Assembly (NCBI RefSeq): GCF_001518015.1
Contig: NZ_LPUY01000138.1
Coordinates: 1-64,000 of the forward strand
DNA length: 64,000 nucleotides
Reading direction: 5' to 3'
From: Tritonibacter horizontis
GTDB lineage: Bacteria > Pseudomonadota > Alphaproteobacteria > Rhodobacterales > Rhodobacteraceae
Shown here: positions 52,556-62,027 of the stretch, in pieces
Numbering within the stretch: the stretch's first letter is position 1
Layout of the letters: every line of letters begins with the position of its first letter
The notes under the pieces: model-generated
What the model was told of the DNA's origin: nothing
The model's input: only the letters and a program-made list of their open reading frames with translations
Database searches by the model: none
Made by a program: the position numbers and the translations under genes

Positions 52556-53488
52556 ATGATCTTCAGCCTTTTCAATGTCGTGCTACCCGTTTTTGTGGTG
52601 GTGGGTATCGGTTATGTCCTAACCCTGCGTGGCATGTTTCAGCAAAGCCAGATCGACGGGCTGATGAAATTTGCCCAAGGGGTCGCGATCCCGTTCCTGC
52701 TGTTTCGGGCGATGGCGGGGATCGACCTCAGCGCCGGGTTCGACCCGGACCTGTTGATCAGTTTCTACGTCAGCGCGGGCGCCTGTTTCTTTGCCGGCTT
52801 CGGCGGTGCCCGGCTCTTTTTCAAGCGGGACTGGGAGGATTGCGTCGCCATCGGGTTTTGCTGCCTTTTCAGCAACTCGGTCCTCTTGGGTCTGCCGATC
52901 ACCGAACGCGCCTTTGGTCCGGACGCACTGGTCGGAAACTATGCGATCATTGCCTTCCATTCGCCCTTTTGCTACGGCCTTGGCATCACCGCGATGGAGA
53001 TTTTTCGCAACCGCGGCAATGGCACGATGCGCACCGTGTCGGCGGTTTTGAAATCCATCTTCAACAACAATCTGATCCTGGCCATTCTCGCGGGGTTCGC
53101 TGTGAACCTCTCCGGGTTTTCCATTCCGGCCTCAGTGGATGACGCCTTGGCCGTTGTTGCTTCGGCGGGTCTGCCAACCGCGCTTTTTGCCCTTGGCGGC
53201 ATCATGGTTCAGTACCGCCCCGAAGGCGATCTGCGCACCATTGCCATGGTGTGCTGCATTTCACTCCTGCTGCATCCGGCGCTCGTCTACGGGCTGGGCA
53301 GCGCGCTTGAGGTGCGGGAGGACCTTTTCAGATCCGGCGTCGTGAACGCCGCGATGGCACCTGGGATCAACGGCTACATCTTTGCCAATATGTACGGGCG
53401 GGCCAAACGCGTTGCAGCCTCTTCGGTGTTGATCGCCACCGCCTCCTGCGTTGTCACTGCCATGCTGTGGCTGACGCTGCTCAGCTAA
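52556..53488 (+). CDS. AEC-family transporter (auxin efflux carrier type)
   Basis: A 310-residue membrane protein with about ten hydrophobic helices in two halves. The first runs FNVVLPVFVVVGIGYVLTLR and the second AMAPGINGYIFANMYGRAKR, the AEC landmark with conserved Gly and Asn. Malonate or other carboxylate export is typical. It lies 53 bases after the MBL gene and faces the convergent MYG1 gene. Confidence 0.88.
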   Translation: MIFSLFNVVLPVFVVVGIGYVLTLRGMFQQSQIDGLMKFAQGVAIPFLLFRAMAGIDLSAGFDPDLLISFYVSAGACFFAGFGGARLFFKRDWEDCVAIGFCCLFSNSVLLGLPITERAFGPDALVGNYAIIAFHSPFCYGLGITAMEIFRNRGNGTMRTVSAVLKSIFNNNLILAILAGFAVNLSGFSIPASVDDALAVVASAGLPTALFALGGIMVQYRPEGDLRTIAMVCCISLLLHPALVYGLGSALEVREDLFRSGVVNAAMAPGINGYIFANMYGRAKRVAASSVLIATASCVVTAMLWLTLLS

Positions 53489-53575
53489 TCCCCCGGAGGG
53501 GCCGGGTTTTGCAAGGGCCTGAGAAGGCACCCGATCTGGCGTCTTGCTGAGGGAAAGGCGGGACGCTGGCCCGGA

Positions 53576-54502
53576 TCAGCCCTGACGCAGGGCTTCGGCG
53601 ACCGCCAGATCTGCCAGCTTCAGGATCGCCTCGCGACTGTCGGCAACGGCAATGAAGCGTCCGTTGTGGCAAAACTTCGCCCCCGCCACGCCCGAAACCT
53701 CTTCCAGCGCCGCATCTGTCAGCCCGGCCCAGGCCGCCGGCAGATCCGCGCGGTTGTCGAAGGTGTCATCCCCGACGCGGATGGTCGTCAGGGTCCAGTC
53801 GCTGCCGCGCGGGTGCACCACAAACAACAGATGATCCGCCCCTGCCTTTTCAACGGCAGAACGGAACGGCATGCCGCGTTCCAGTTCCAGCACCTGCGCC
53901 GCCCCCGCCTGAACGATGGAGGCCTGCACCATCGTCTCGGCGCGCCGCTTGGCGGTCTTGCGGCGCAGGCTGGCCTCGACAAATACGCGCGCCACCGACA
54001 AGGCCGCGTCAAAGGCACGGTCATCGGCCTCCGGCGCGTCGTCATCAAAGGATGGCTTCAGCGTTTCCAACAGCGACGGCAGCGTCAGATCGGCCAGCGG
54101 CCCGGCAACCGAAGGGTCAACCGCGCCGTTGTCCATCAGATCAATCGGCAGGACAAAGCTGCGATCGAACGACGCGTGGATGTCCTCAAGATCATCCTCC
54201 GGCACGCTGAGCGCGCGCAGGTACTCCAGCCCGAAGTGTTTCCAGATCAAACCAAACGAACTGTAGGGCTGGCCGTCGGGGCGCAATGGCGCGTCCTTCT
54301 GGTGATGGTCGAAAATTCCGGCCTGCGGGTCATAGGCGCGGCCGACATCATAGATAACGCGATCCGCCGCCGGTGTGATCCAGCTCTCCTCGCGGCTGCG
54401 GACAATCGCCGCCTTTGGGTTCAGACGGGTCAGCACCACAGAGGACAGCAGCTCGTCCGCGTGAAATCCACCTGAGTGGGTGACGAGATAAGACAGGCTC
54501 AT
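53576..54502 (-). CDS. MYG1-family protein (DHH-type phosphoesterase/exonuclease)
   Basis: A 308-residue protein from ATG 54502 (AAGGAGATCC upstream); 43 further codons are open but unlike the family. It starts VTHSGGFHADELLSSVVLTR and has YDVGRAYDPQAGIFDHHQKD with the DHH metal motif, and C-terminal GAKFCHNGRFIAVADSREAI. Family members bind divalent metal and hydrolyse phosphodiester or RNA substrates. It is separated by 281 bases from the end of the nitrate operon and so probably has its own promoter. Confidence 0.9.
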   Translation of the reverse strand: MSLSYLVTHSGGFHADELLSSVVLTRLNPKAAIVRSREESWITPAADRVIYDVGRAYDPQAGIFDHHQKDAPLRPDGQPYSSFGLIWKHFGLEYLRALSVPEDDLEDIHASFDRSFVLPIDLMDNGAVDPSVAGPLADLTLPSLLETLKPSFDDDAPEADDRAFDAALSVARVFVEASLRRKTAKRRAETMVQASIVQAGAAQVLELERGMPFRSAVEKAGADHLLFVVHPRGSDWTLTTIRVGDDTFDNRADLPAAWAGLTDAALEEVSGVAGAKFCHNGRFIAVADSREAILKLADLAVAEALRQG

Positions 54503-54783
54503 GCGGAGGATCTCCTTCTGCGACGGGGCTGGGGCAGAACAATGGACCAGGCCAGTGCGACAGGACAGATACGCCTTGCCCTGCGGCGACCTGGGTTGCA
54601 CTGCCGACACCAGAGGTCGCCAAATCAACATTGGTTGGTCAGCTTGTAGTTGCGCCCACGACCGAGGCCAAGCCGCATTTCACTGCGCCGTCACGTCGTT
54701 TCGATATATTTGTCTGGTTCAGGCGCTGATCTGCGCAGTACCGGCCCTGTCGGCGCAACCGGCAATGGCCGTGGGCCGGCCCG

Positions 54784-55671
54784 TCAGGCGACAACCTTTT
54801 GCGCCATCGCGCCCTCTTGCCCCGGGTCCTGCGACAGGTGCGGCGCAGATCCGCGCTCCTCGTCGATAGTGTCACCAGCCGTTGTCGCGGGCCTCTGGCT
54901 CGGCCAGGTCGCAAGGATCAGCGCGCAGCCCTTGACCCCGTTGCGCGCCAAGACTGTGGCCAGTTCACCAAGCGGACACCGCAACAATCGCTGCGATGAT
55001 TTTTCCACCTCGACCGCAATCTGGACCTCCAGCCCCGGCGGCATTCCCCTGGCCAGAAGCCCGGCCGTGATCCGGGGGGCCTGCCCCACCGCCATGTAAA
55101 ACGCAATCGTCGTACCCGGCGCGGCATGGCGGACGCAGTCAGGCAGCGGGTTATCGGCCGCACCGGTGCCCGTGGTCAAAACCAATGTATCGCTCTGGCC
55201 CCGCTCGGTCAGGCTGCGCCCCAGGGCGGCGGCGGCGGCGGATGCGGCGGTGATGCCCGGCACCAGCTCCACCGGAATTCCGGCGGCACGGGCAACCTCC
55301 AGCTCTTCGCCGGCACGCCCGAAAATGCCGGGATCGCCGGATTTCAACCGGACCACCCGCCGTCCCTTGCGGGCTTCGGCAACAATAATCGCGTTGATCT
55401 GCCCCTGCGGCCAGGCATGAGCACCCACGTGTTTGCCGACAAAAACCCGCTCGGCGCCGGGCCGTGCGAGGTCCAGAACATCTGCCTCCACAAGGCGATC
55501 ATAAAAGATCACATCGGCCTCCTGCAGGTGCCGCAGGGCGCGCAGCGTCAGCAGATCGCGCGCGCCAGGGCCAGCGCCAACCAATACGATCCGTCCGCGC
55601 CCGGGCGTGCCGGCGCCAAGACCGGTCACTGGCAGGCCAAGATCTGTCGATAGTGTCGGAACCAGTGTCAT
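54784..55671 (-). CDS. cobA: Uroporphyrinogen-III C-methyltransferase
   Basis: A 295-residue SUMT from ATG 55671 (AAGGGGA upstream); 17 more codons are open. Motifs are VGAGPGARDLLTLRALRHLQ, then VFVGKH, LKSGDPGIFGRAGEE, and PGITAASAAAAALGRSLTER. It makes precorrin-2 for siroheme, the cofactor of NirB in the same operon. It has no CysG-type dehydrogenase/ferrochelatase half. It is the last gene of the nitrate assimilation operon in the window. Confidence 0.93.
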   Translation of the reverse strand: MTLVPTLSTDLGLPVTGLGAGTPGRGRIVLVGAGPGARDLLTLRALRHLQEADVIFYDRLVEADVLDLARPGAERVFVGKHVGAHAWPQGQINAIIVAEARKGRRVVRLKSGDPGIFGRAGEELEVARAAGIPVELVPGITAASAAAAALGRSLTERGQSDTLVLTTGTGAADNPLPDCVRHAAPGTTIAFYMAVGQAPRITAGLLARGMPPGLEVQIAVEVEKSSQRLLRCPLGELATVLARNGVKGCALILATWPSQRPATTAGDTIDEERGSAPHLSQDPGQEGAMAQKVVA

Positions 55672-55682
55672 CGCATATCCCC

Positions 55683-56633
55683 TTATGCTGCGCGTTGTCT
55701 CAGGCGGCTGGACCACAGGCACTGGGCCTCACCCGCCGCGTCGCCAACCCCCAGCGTGTCGAGCGCCAGTGCAGCCGTGCCAAGCACCATCTGTTCCGCC
55801 ACAGGGGCCGCAGCCCCGGCCCATAGTCCGGCAAGGTCACAATCAGCCTCTGGCCCCTGACCGGTCGGCAGATCTTCCAGCAAGGCCGGCCAACTGTCCT
55901 GCCAGACCCGGCGATCCCGCAGGCCAAAAGCCTCGATCTGTTTCAGCGGCACCCGCTCGAACTCGCCACCACCGCCCTTGATGATCGTCAGCGCCTGCCA
56001 CCCCAGCAGCGCGGCAGCATTGGCCTGCAGCTGCCGGTAGGAGGGATGGAACACCCCCTGCACGCTCGCGTCGGCCCGGCCGGGATTCAGCATCCGGCAG
56101 ACCGTGTTGACACAGGATCTCAGCCCGAGCACGTCGCGCAGGTTCAGCAGATCAAACAGCGCCGGATGCAGGGTTTCAAGCGGCAAGTAGGCGATGCCCT
56201 CGCGCGCAACGAGGTCGGCCGCCTCTTGCGGGGTGCGCGCGACCGAAATCCCCGCCTGCGCCAACCCCGCGCGAACCTTCGGATCGCTGCCGTTCCAGCC
56301 ATGCATCAGCACGCGACGCCCGGACCGCGCCACAAGCTGCGCCGACAACAAGAACCACGGCAACCCCCGTGTCCGCCCCGCCGCATAGCTCGGCCAGTCC
56401 AGATCAACACCCGGAATCGCCGGGATCTCCGCCTGGGCGGCCCGGGCAAAACCGGCGATTTCCTCGGGCACCTCACCTTTCATGCGCAACAACATCAACA
56501 GCGCGCCGATGGCTTCGGGTGCTGCCGTGCCGCGCAGCATCAGGGTCATCGCCTGCGCCGCCTCATCTTCGGTCATCGACCGCGACCGCCCGGGGCCACG
56601 GCCCAGAATTCTGACGTAGTCCGACAGGCTCAT
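55683..56633 (-). CDS. Anthranilate phosphoribosyltransferase-like (TrpD2/YbiB family) protein
   Basis: A 316-residue protein from ATG 56633 (MSLSDYVRILGRGPGRSRSM), overlapping the nasA stop. It has the glycosyltransferase-family-3 N-terminal helical domain (EDEAAQAMTLMLRGTAAPEA, IGALLMLLRMKGE) and the phosphoribosyltransferase-like body (VARSGRRVLMHGWNGSDPKV, LGLRSCVNTVCRMLNPGRAD, IIKGGGGEFERVP). The TrpD GTGGD loop is not present. Relatives such as YbiB bind DNA rather than make tryptophan. Its place between nasA and cobA recurs in Rhodobacterales, but its job there is unknown. Confidence 0.85.
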   Translation of the reverse strand: MSLSDYVRILGRGPGRSRSMTEDEAAQAMTLMLRGTAAPEAIGALLMLLRMKGEVPEEIAGFARAAQAEIPAIPGVDLDWPSYAAGRTRGLPWFLLSAQLVARSGRRVLMHGWNGSDPKVRAGLAQAGISVARTPQEAADLVAREGIAYLPLETLHPALFDLLNLRDVLGLRSCVNTVCRMLNPGRADASVQGVFHPSYRQLQANAAALLGWQALTIIKGGGGEFERVPLKQIEAFGLRDRRVWQDSWPALLEDLPTGQGPEADCDLAGLWAGAAAPVAEQMVLGTAALALDTLGVGDAAGEAQCLWSSRLRQRAA

Positions 56634-59266
56634 TCCGCCGCCTCCCGCACCTGTGCTGCGCTCAACAGCGCGGCGATCTCCGGCTGGCACGAACCACAAT
56701 TGGTCCCTGCCTGAAGCGCCGCCCCCACCGCATCGACCGAGCTGAGACCGTCGTTTTCGATGCCGCGCAGGATGGTGTTGACCCCCACGCCAAAGCACGA
56801 ACACAAGACCGGACCGGGATCCGGCATATCCGCCGACGGCCGCCCCGACAGGACATTGGGGGCATCCGTGCCCGGCAAGGTGGCAAGATAGTCCCGCATC
56901 ACCGCCACTGGCGTTTTGGCCACAAACAGCGCCGCGGCCAGATGGCCATCCTGCATCAGGGCGATGCGCGCCAGCCCCCGGCCTGCATCCTGAAACGACA
57001 CCGCGACGGCATCGGGCAGATCGAACAGACGCCGGGCCTCCTCTTCCCAGTTGTCTGCCGCGACCGCGCCGGCCAGCTCGGCCCGATAGCCGGTGCCGGT
57101 CCGCGCCCGCGCCCAATAGGCGCTGTCGGGTTTCATCTCGCCGCGCGACACGGCAAAGCCATACCAGGCCGCGCGATAGGGACGCACCGCAACCACGCTT
57201 GCCTTGCTTTCAGGCTGGCCAGAAACCGGGTCTGTCGCACCGGGCACCAGCGCATCAATGCGCGCGGATGGGGCCGTCTCGCCAGTCCAGTGCATCGAGG
57301 CAAAGACCTGCCCCGGCTGCACCGCGTCGGTGATCCGGGCGCGCAGGATCGCGGTGGCCAGCGGGCTTTGCACCTCGACCAGATCCGCCGGCAGGATTTG
57401 GAGCAAAGTTGCATCTGTCGGGTGGATTTCCAGAAACGGCTCCGCCAGATGCGCCGACAGCTTCGGACTGAGCGCCGTGCGCGTCATCGTGTGCCATTGA
57501 TCCCGCACCCGTCCGGTGTTCAGCCGGAACGGATAGCGCGGTTCGGTTCTGGCCGCCGGCGGGCGGTGACGCACGGGCAACAGCCGCCCCTTGCCACCAG
57601 GGTGAAAGAAGCCGCCTTCTGCGAAAAACCGCCCCCCCTGCCGCTCTGCTGTGACGGGCCAGCGCACCGGCTCCAGCTGCTCGTAGGCGGCATCGCCCAG
57701 CGCCGCGAGGCCGGAGATGTCAAAATCGCGACCGAACTTGGCTGCAATCCCGGACAAAGCGGCATGCTCGCGGAAAATCTCCGCCGGGGTTTCGTAATCA
57801 AAGGCCTTGGTCCAGCCCATCCGCTGGCCGACTTCAGCCAGGATCGCCCAATCCGGCCGCGTGTTTCCCGGTGCAGGCAGGGCGGCGCGCTGGCGACTGA
57901 TGGTGCGGTCGGAATTGGTGACAGTGCCGTCCTTTTCCCCCCAGGCGGTTGCTGGCAACAGCACATCCGCCAACCGCGCCGTATCGGTGGCGGCAGTGAT
58001 ATCGCTGACCACCGTGAAGGGACAGGCGGCAATGGCATCGCGCACCAGATCCGCTTCGGGCATCGAGACGACAGGGTTGGTGTGAATGATCCACAGCGCC
58101 TTGATCCGCCCGTCGCCGACAGCACGGAACATATCCACCGCCTTCAACCCCGGCGCATCCGGGATATCGGTCGGCGCATCCCAGCAATCGCGTACGGCGG
58201 CCCGGTGGTCGGGGTTTTCCAGATCCAGATGGCAGGCCAGCATATTGGCCAGCCCGCCAACCTCGCGGCCGCCCATCGCATTGGGCTGACCGGTGACCGA
58301 CAAGGGCCCCATGCCCGGTCGTCCGATCCGGCCGGTCGCAAGATGGCAGTTCAGGATCGCATTCACCTTGTCAGAGCCGCTGGTGGACTGGTTGACCCCC
58401 TGGCTGAAGATGGTGACAACCTTTTCGGTCGTCCGCCACAGATCGCAAAACGCCGCAATCTCGGCCTCCTGCAACCCGGTCACCGCGACATCATCGGCCT
58501 CTGCCGCAGCCAGCGCGGCGTCAAACCCTTCGGTCCGGGCAAGATAGTCGTGATCAATCGCCCCATGTTTGGCCAGATCGCTCAGCAAGCGGTTGAACAG
58601 GGCCACATCGCTGCCCGGCGCCAGCGCCAGATGCATGTCCGCGCCATCACAGCTGGCGGTACGGCGGGGATCAACTACCACGATCCGGGTCCCGCGCGCC
58701 TTTTTCGCCGCCAGAAGCCGCTGATTGAGAACCGGATGGCACCAGGCCAGGTTGGACCCGACCAGCACCACCAGATCGGCCTCTTCGATATCCTCATAGG
58801 TGCCGGGCACGGTATCGGTGCCAAAGGCACGGCGATGCCCCGCCACTGTGGACGCCATGCAAAGCCTTGAATTGGTGTCAATATTCGCCGAGCCGATGAA
58901 ACCCTTCATCAGCTTGTTGGCAAGATAGTAGTCCTCGGTCAGCATCTGCCCGGAGACGTAAAAGGCCACGCTGTCGCGCCCGTGTTCGGCGATGGTCTGC
59001 TTGAACCGGTTGGCGACCAGCTGCAAGGCGGCGTCCCAATCGGCCTCCTGCCCGTCGATCTGCGGGGCCAACAGGCGTGACTCCAGCCCCAGCGTTTCCG
59101 CCAACGCCGAGCCCTTGGAGCACAGACGCCCGAAATTCGCCGGGTGGTCCGGGTCGCCGCGCACCGACAGGCCGCCCTGCCCGTCCGCGCGCAGCAGAAC
59201 GCCACAACCGACCCCACAATAGGGGCAGGTCGAGCGTGTTTCGGGCAGGCCTGCGCCATCCATCAC
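56630..59266 (-). CDS. nasA: Assimilatory nitrate reductase, catalytic subunit
   Basis: An 878-residue molybdenum enzyme without a Tat signal, hence cytoplasmic. The [4Fe-4S] ligands are Cys14, Cys17, Cys21 and Cys49 (STCPYCGVGCGVLL, FGRLCSKG). The Mo-bis-MGD body shows GSANIDTNSRLCMASTVAGH, FSQGVNQSTSGSDKVNAILN and a C-terminal molydopterin-binding domain (FRLNTGRVRDQWHTMTRT). A C-terminal BFD-like [2Fe-2S] domain has VLCSCFGVG and TNCGSCQPE. It reduces nitrate to nitrite. The start overlaps the nirD stop (ATGA). Confidence 0.95.
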   Translation of the reverse strand: MMDGAGLPETRSTCPYCGVGCGVLLRADGQGGLSVRGDPDHPANFGRLCSKGSALAETLGLESRLLAPQIDGQEADWDAALQLVANRFKQTIAEHGRDSVAFYVSGQMLTEDYYLANKLMKGFIGSANIDTNSRLCMASTVAGHRRAFGTDTVPGTYEDIEEADLVVLVGSNLAWCHPVLNQRLLAAKKARGTRIVVVDPRRTASCDGADMHLALAPGSDVALFNRLLSDLAKHGAIDHDYLARTEGFDAALAAAEADDVAVTGLQEAEIAAFCDLWRTTEKVVTIFSQGVNQSTSGSDKVNAILNCHLATGRIGRPGMGPLSVTGQPNAMGGREVGGLANMLACHLDLENPDHRAAVRDCWDAPTDIPDAPGLKAVDMFRAVGDGRIKALWIIHTNPVVSMPEADLVRDAIAACPFTVVSDITAATDTARLADVLLPATAWGEKDGTVTNSDRTISRQRAALPAPGNTRPDWAILAEVGQRMGWTKAFDYETPAEIFREHAALSGIAAKFGRDFDISGLAALGDAAYEQLEPVRWPVTAERQGGRFFAEGGFFHPGGKGRLLPVRHRPPAARTEPRYPFRLNTGRVRDQWHTMTRTALSPKLSAHLAEPFLEIHPTDATLLQILPADLVEVQSPLATAILRARITDAVQPGQVFASMHWTGETAPSARIDALVPGATDPVSGQPESKASVVAVRPYRAAWYGFAVSRGEMKPDSAYWARARTGTGYRAELAGAVAADNWEEEARRLFDLPDAVAVSFQDAGRGLARIALMQDGHLAAALFVAKTPVAVMRDYLATLPGTDAPNVLSGRPSADMPDPGPVLCSCFGVGVNTILRGIENDGLSSVDAVGAALQAGTNCGSCQPEIAALLSAAQVREAAE

Positions 59267-59592
59267 GCCGCGCTCCGTTTGCCCAACGCGGTTCCGTCCA
59301 GAAAAATTCGACCGCTCTCCAATTTGACCGGATAGGTGTCGATCTGAGCGTCTTCGCCCACCGCCTGCCCGGTATTAAGATCAAACACCCAGTTGTGCAG
59401 CGGGCAGGTCACCTTGTTGCCATGCACGATCCCCTCGGCCAGGGGGCCGGCCTTGTGCGGGCAGGTGTTGGAAACGGCAAAAACCTCCTCGGGGGCGGTG
59501 CGAAACAGGGCAACACAGCCCAGCGGCGTTTTCACCACGCGGGCACCGCGCTCCGGGACGTCGTCGATTTGTCCAATGTCGATCCAGCTCAT
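59263..59592 (-). CDS. nirD: Nitrite reductase small subunit
   Basis: A 109-residue Rieske-fold protein. Unlike some NirD proteins it retains a complete set of Rieske ligands: Cys44-Pro-His46 (NTCPHKAGPL) and Cys63-Pro-Leu-His66 (VTCPLHNWVF). It pairs with NirB for NAD(P)H-dependent nitrite reduction. It overlaps both nirB and nasA by 4 bases. Confidence 0.95.
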   Translation of the reverse strand: MSWIDIGQIDDVPERGARVVKTPLGCVALFRTAPEEVFAVSNTCPHKAGPLAEGIVHGNKVTCPLHNWVFDLNTGQAVGEDAQIDTYPVKLESGRIFLDGTALGKRSAA

Positions 59593-62027
59593 TCCGCGGC
59601 CTCCAGGGTCAGATCCGCAAGGGGGGCAAAGTCGCGGGACTTGTCCGCATGTTCTGCCCAGGGGTCCTTGCGATAGATGGTTTGTGACAGTTCAAAGGCG
59701 TCGATCAGCCGGCGCCGTTCCTCCAGATCCATGATCCGTTCGCGCACCCAGTCCAGCCCGACCTTGGCGACCCATTTGTAGGGCCGGTCGAGGTATTTCG
59801 CGGATTCGCGATAGAGCTGCACAAAGGCGACCGTGACGTCGATGGCCTCCTGCTCTGTCGGCACATCAAGCAGCCGCTCGGTTTCCTTCAGGTCCATGCC
59901 CGCCGCTCCGCCGACACCCACCTGATAGCCACTGTCGACACAGATGATACCGACATCCTTGCAAGTCGCCTCGGCGCAGTTGCGCGGACAGCCCGAGACC
60001 GCCAGCTTGACCTTATGCGGCGTCCACGATCCCCAGAGCATCTGCTCCAGCTTGATGCCAAGCCCGGTGGAATCCTGGGTGCCAAAGCGGCAGTGGTCGG
60101 TCCCGACACAGGTTTTGACGGTGCGCAGCCCCTTGGAATAGGCATGCCCCGACACCAGCCCGGCCCGGTTGAGATCGGCCCAGATGGCGGGCAGATCCTC
60201 GCCCTTGACGCCCAGAAGGTCGATCCGCTGGCCGCCGGTGACCTTGACCGTCGGCACCCCGAATTTTTCCGCCGCATCCGCAATGGCCCGCAGCTCGCCG
60301 GGGTTGGTGATCCCCCCCCACATGCGCGGAACCACGGAAAACGTGCCGTCTTTCTGGATGTTGGCGTGTTTGCGTTCGTTGACGAACCGGCTCTGCGGGT
60401 CGTCACGATATTCCAGCGGCCAATCCGCCAGCAGGTAAAAGTTCACCGCCGGGCGACAGACATGGCAGCCGTTGGGCGTTTTCCAGCCCAGCTCCTGCCA
60501 GACGGCGGCCTGCGATTTCAACTCCTGGGATTTGATCAGACGGCGCACATCCTCGTGGCACAGATCGGTACAGCCACAGACCGGTTGCACCGTCGGCATC
60601 TGGAAGTCATCGCCAAGCGTGACCTGCAAGAGCTGCTCCACCAGACCGGTACAGGTCCCGCAGGACGCACTCGCCTTGGTGACTGCCTTGACAGCCCCCA
60701 GATCGTTGGCCCCCGCCTGGATCGCCTCGACGATGGTGCCTTTGCAAACGCCGTTACAGCCACAGATTTCCGCCTCAGGCGGCAAGGCTGCAACGGCTGA
60801 CAAAGGGTCCGATTGGGCACCCCCCTGAAACGCCGGGCCAAAGATGACCGTGTCGCGCATATCCTCGATCGAGGTCGCGTCCTTGATCAGGCCAAAGAAC
60901 CAGTTGCCATCGGCCGTGTCGCCATACATGACGCAGCCCACCAGCCGGTCGCCTTCGATCACCAGCCGTTTGTAGACGCCGCGTGCGGGGTCGCGGAAAA
61001 CAATGTCTTCGCGCCCTTCGCCCTCGGCGAAATCACCGGCGCTGAACAGATCGCAGCCGGTGACCTTGAGCTTGGTCGACAGCGTCTTTTGCACAAAAGT
61101 CGCCGCCTCGCCCATCAGGGTCTGTGCCGCCACGCGGGCCTGATCGTACAGCGGTGCAACCAGGCCAAAGATCGCGCCATCGTGTTCGACACATTCGCCA
61201 ACAGCCAGGATATTCTCGTCCGAGGTCAGCATCTGGTCATCGACATGAATGCCACGCCCGACCGCGAGGCCGGCCTCTTTGCCCAGGGCGATATTGGGGC
61301 GAATGCCCACCGCCATCACCAAAAGGTCACAGGGCAGTTCGGTGCCATCGTCCAGCTGCAGGGCCCGGACCTTGCCGTTTTCGCCAAGGATCTGCTTGGA
61401 GTTGGCGCTGACGCGGACCGTGATGCCCTTCTCTTCCAGCGACTTCTTCAGCAGATAGCCTGCCGCCTCGTCCAGCTGGCGTTCCATCAGGTGGCCCATG
61501 ATATGGATCACGGTGACATCCGCGCCGCGTGCGGCCATGCCGGCCGCCGCCTCCAGCCCGAGCAGGCCGCCGCCGATCACCACCACCCGGTTGCCCTCGG
61601 TCATGGTCATCATGCGTTCGGTGTCTTCCAGATCGCGGTAGGCGATCACCCCTTCCAGATCGTGGCCGGGCAATGGGATGATAAAGGGGTTGGACCCGCT
61701 TGCCACCACCAGCTTGTCATAGGACAGGGTGCCGTTCTCGCCCTCGACTTCGCGGTTTTCGCGATCGATGCGCAGCACTTTTTCACCAAACCGGCAGGTG
61801 ACCCCATGTTCGGCGTACCAGGCATCGGAATGGGTCACGATCTCGTCGTAGGTCTTGTCACCTGACAAGACCGGCGACAGCATGATCCGGTTGTAGTTGC
61901 CGCGCGGCTCTGCGTTGAACAAGGTAATGTCATAGGCGTCAGGGGCATGTTCGAGCAGCTGCTCGATGACCCGGCCCGAGGCCATGCCGGCCCCGATGAT
62001 AACAAGTTTCTGTTTCATGTGCGTCAC
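59589..62027 (-). CDS. nirB: Nitrite reductase [NAD(P)H], large subunit
   Basis: An 812-residue protein (start 62027, or 62018 at MKQKLV). The order is FAD/NAD(P) reductase (LVIIGAGMASGRVIEQLL, VIGGGLLGLEAAAGMAARGA), then BFD-like [2Fe-2S] segments (CGCNGVCKGTIVEA and KASASCGTCTGLVEQLL), then ferredoxin-like halves and the siroheme/[4Fe-4S] domain (CVGTDHCRFGTQDS and SGCPRNCAEATCKDVG). It reduces nitrite to ammonium with six electrons. It is coupled to nirD downstream and the transporter ATPase upstream. Confidence 0.96.
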   Translation of the reverse strand: MTHMKQKLVIIGAGMASGRVIEQLLEHAPDAYDITLFNAEPRGNYNRIMLSPVLSGDKTYDEIVTHSDAWYAEHGVTCRFGEKVLRIDRENREVEGENGTLSYDKLVVASGSNPFIIPLPGHDLEGVIAYRDLEDTERMMTMTEGNRVVVIGGGLLGLEAAAGMAARGADVTVIHIMGHLMERQLDEAAGYLLKKSLEEKGITVRVSANSKQILGENGKVRALQLDDGTELPCDLLVMAVGIRPNIALGKEAGLAVGRGIHVDDQMLTSDENILAVGECVEHDGAIFGLVAPLYDQARVAAQTLMGEAATFVQKTLSTKLKVTGCDLFSAGDFAEGEGREDIVFRDPARGVYKRLVIEGDRLVGCVMYGDTADGNWFFGLIKDATSIEDMRDTVIFGPAFQGGAQSDPLSAVAALPPEAEICGCNGVCKGTIVEAIQAGANDLGAVKAVTKASASCGTCTGLVEQLLQVTLGDDFQMPTVQPVCGCTDLCHEDVRRLIKSQELKSQAAVWQELGWKTPNGCHVCRPAVNFYLLADWPLEYRDDPQSRFVNERKHANIQKDGTFSVVPRMWGGITNPGELRAIADAAEKFGVPTVKVTGGQRIDLLGVKGEDLPAIWADLNRAGLVSGHAYSKGLRTVKTCVGTDHCRFGTQDSTGLGIKLEQMLWGSWTPHKVKLAVSGCPRNCAEATCKDVGIICVDSGYQVGVGGAAGMDLKETERLLDVPTEQEAIDVTVAFVQLYRESAKYLDRPYKWVAKVGLDWVRERIMDLEERRRLIDAFELSQTIYRKDPWAEHADKSRDFAPLADLTLEAAE

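Noticed and set aside
56942-58870. A 642-codon plus-strand frame
   Set aside because: Antisense to nasA, with Arg/Gly/Gln-rich composition and no domain.
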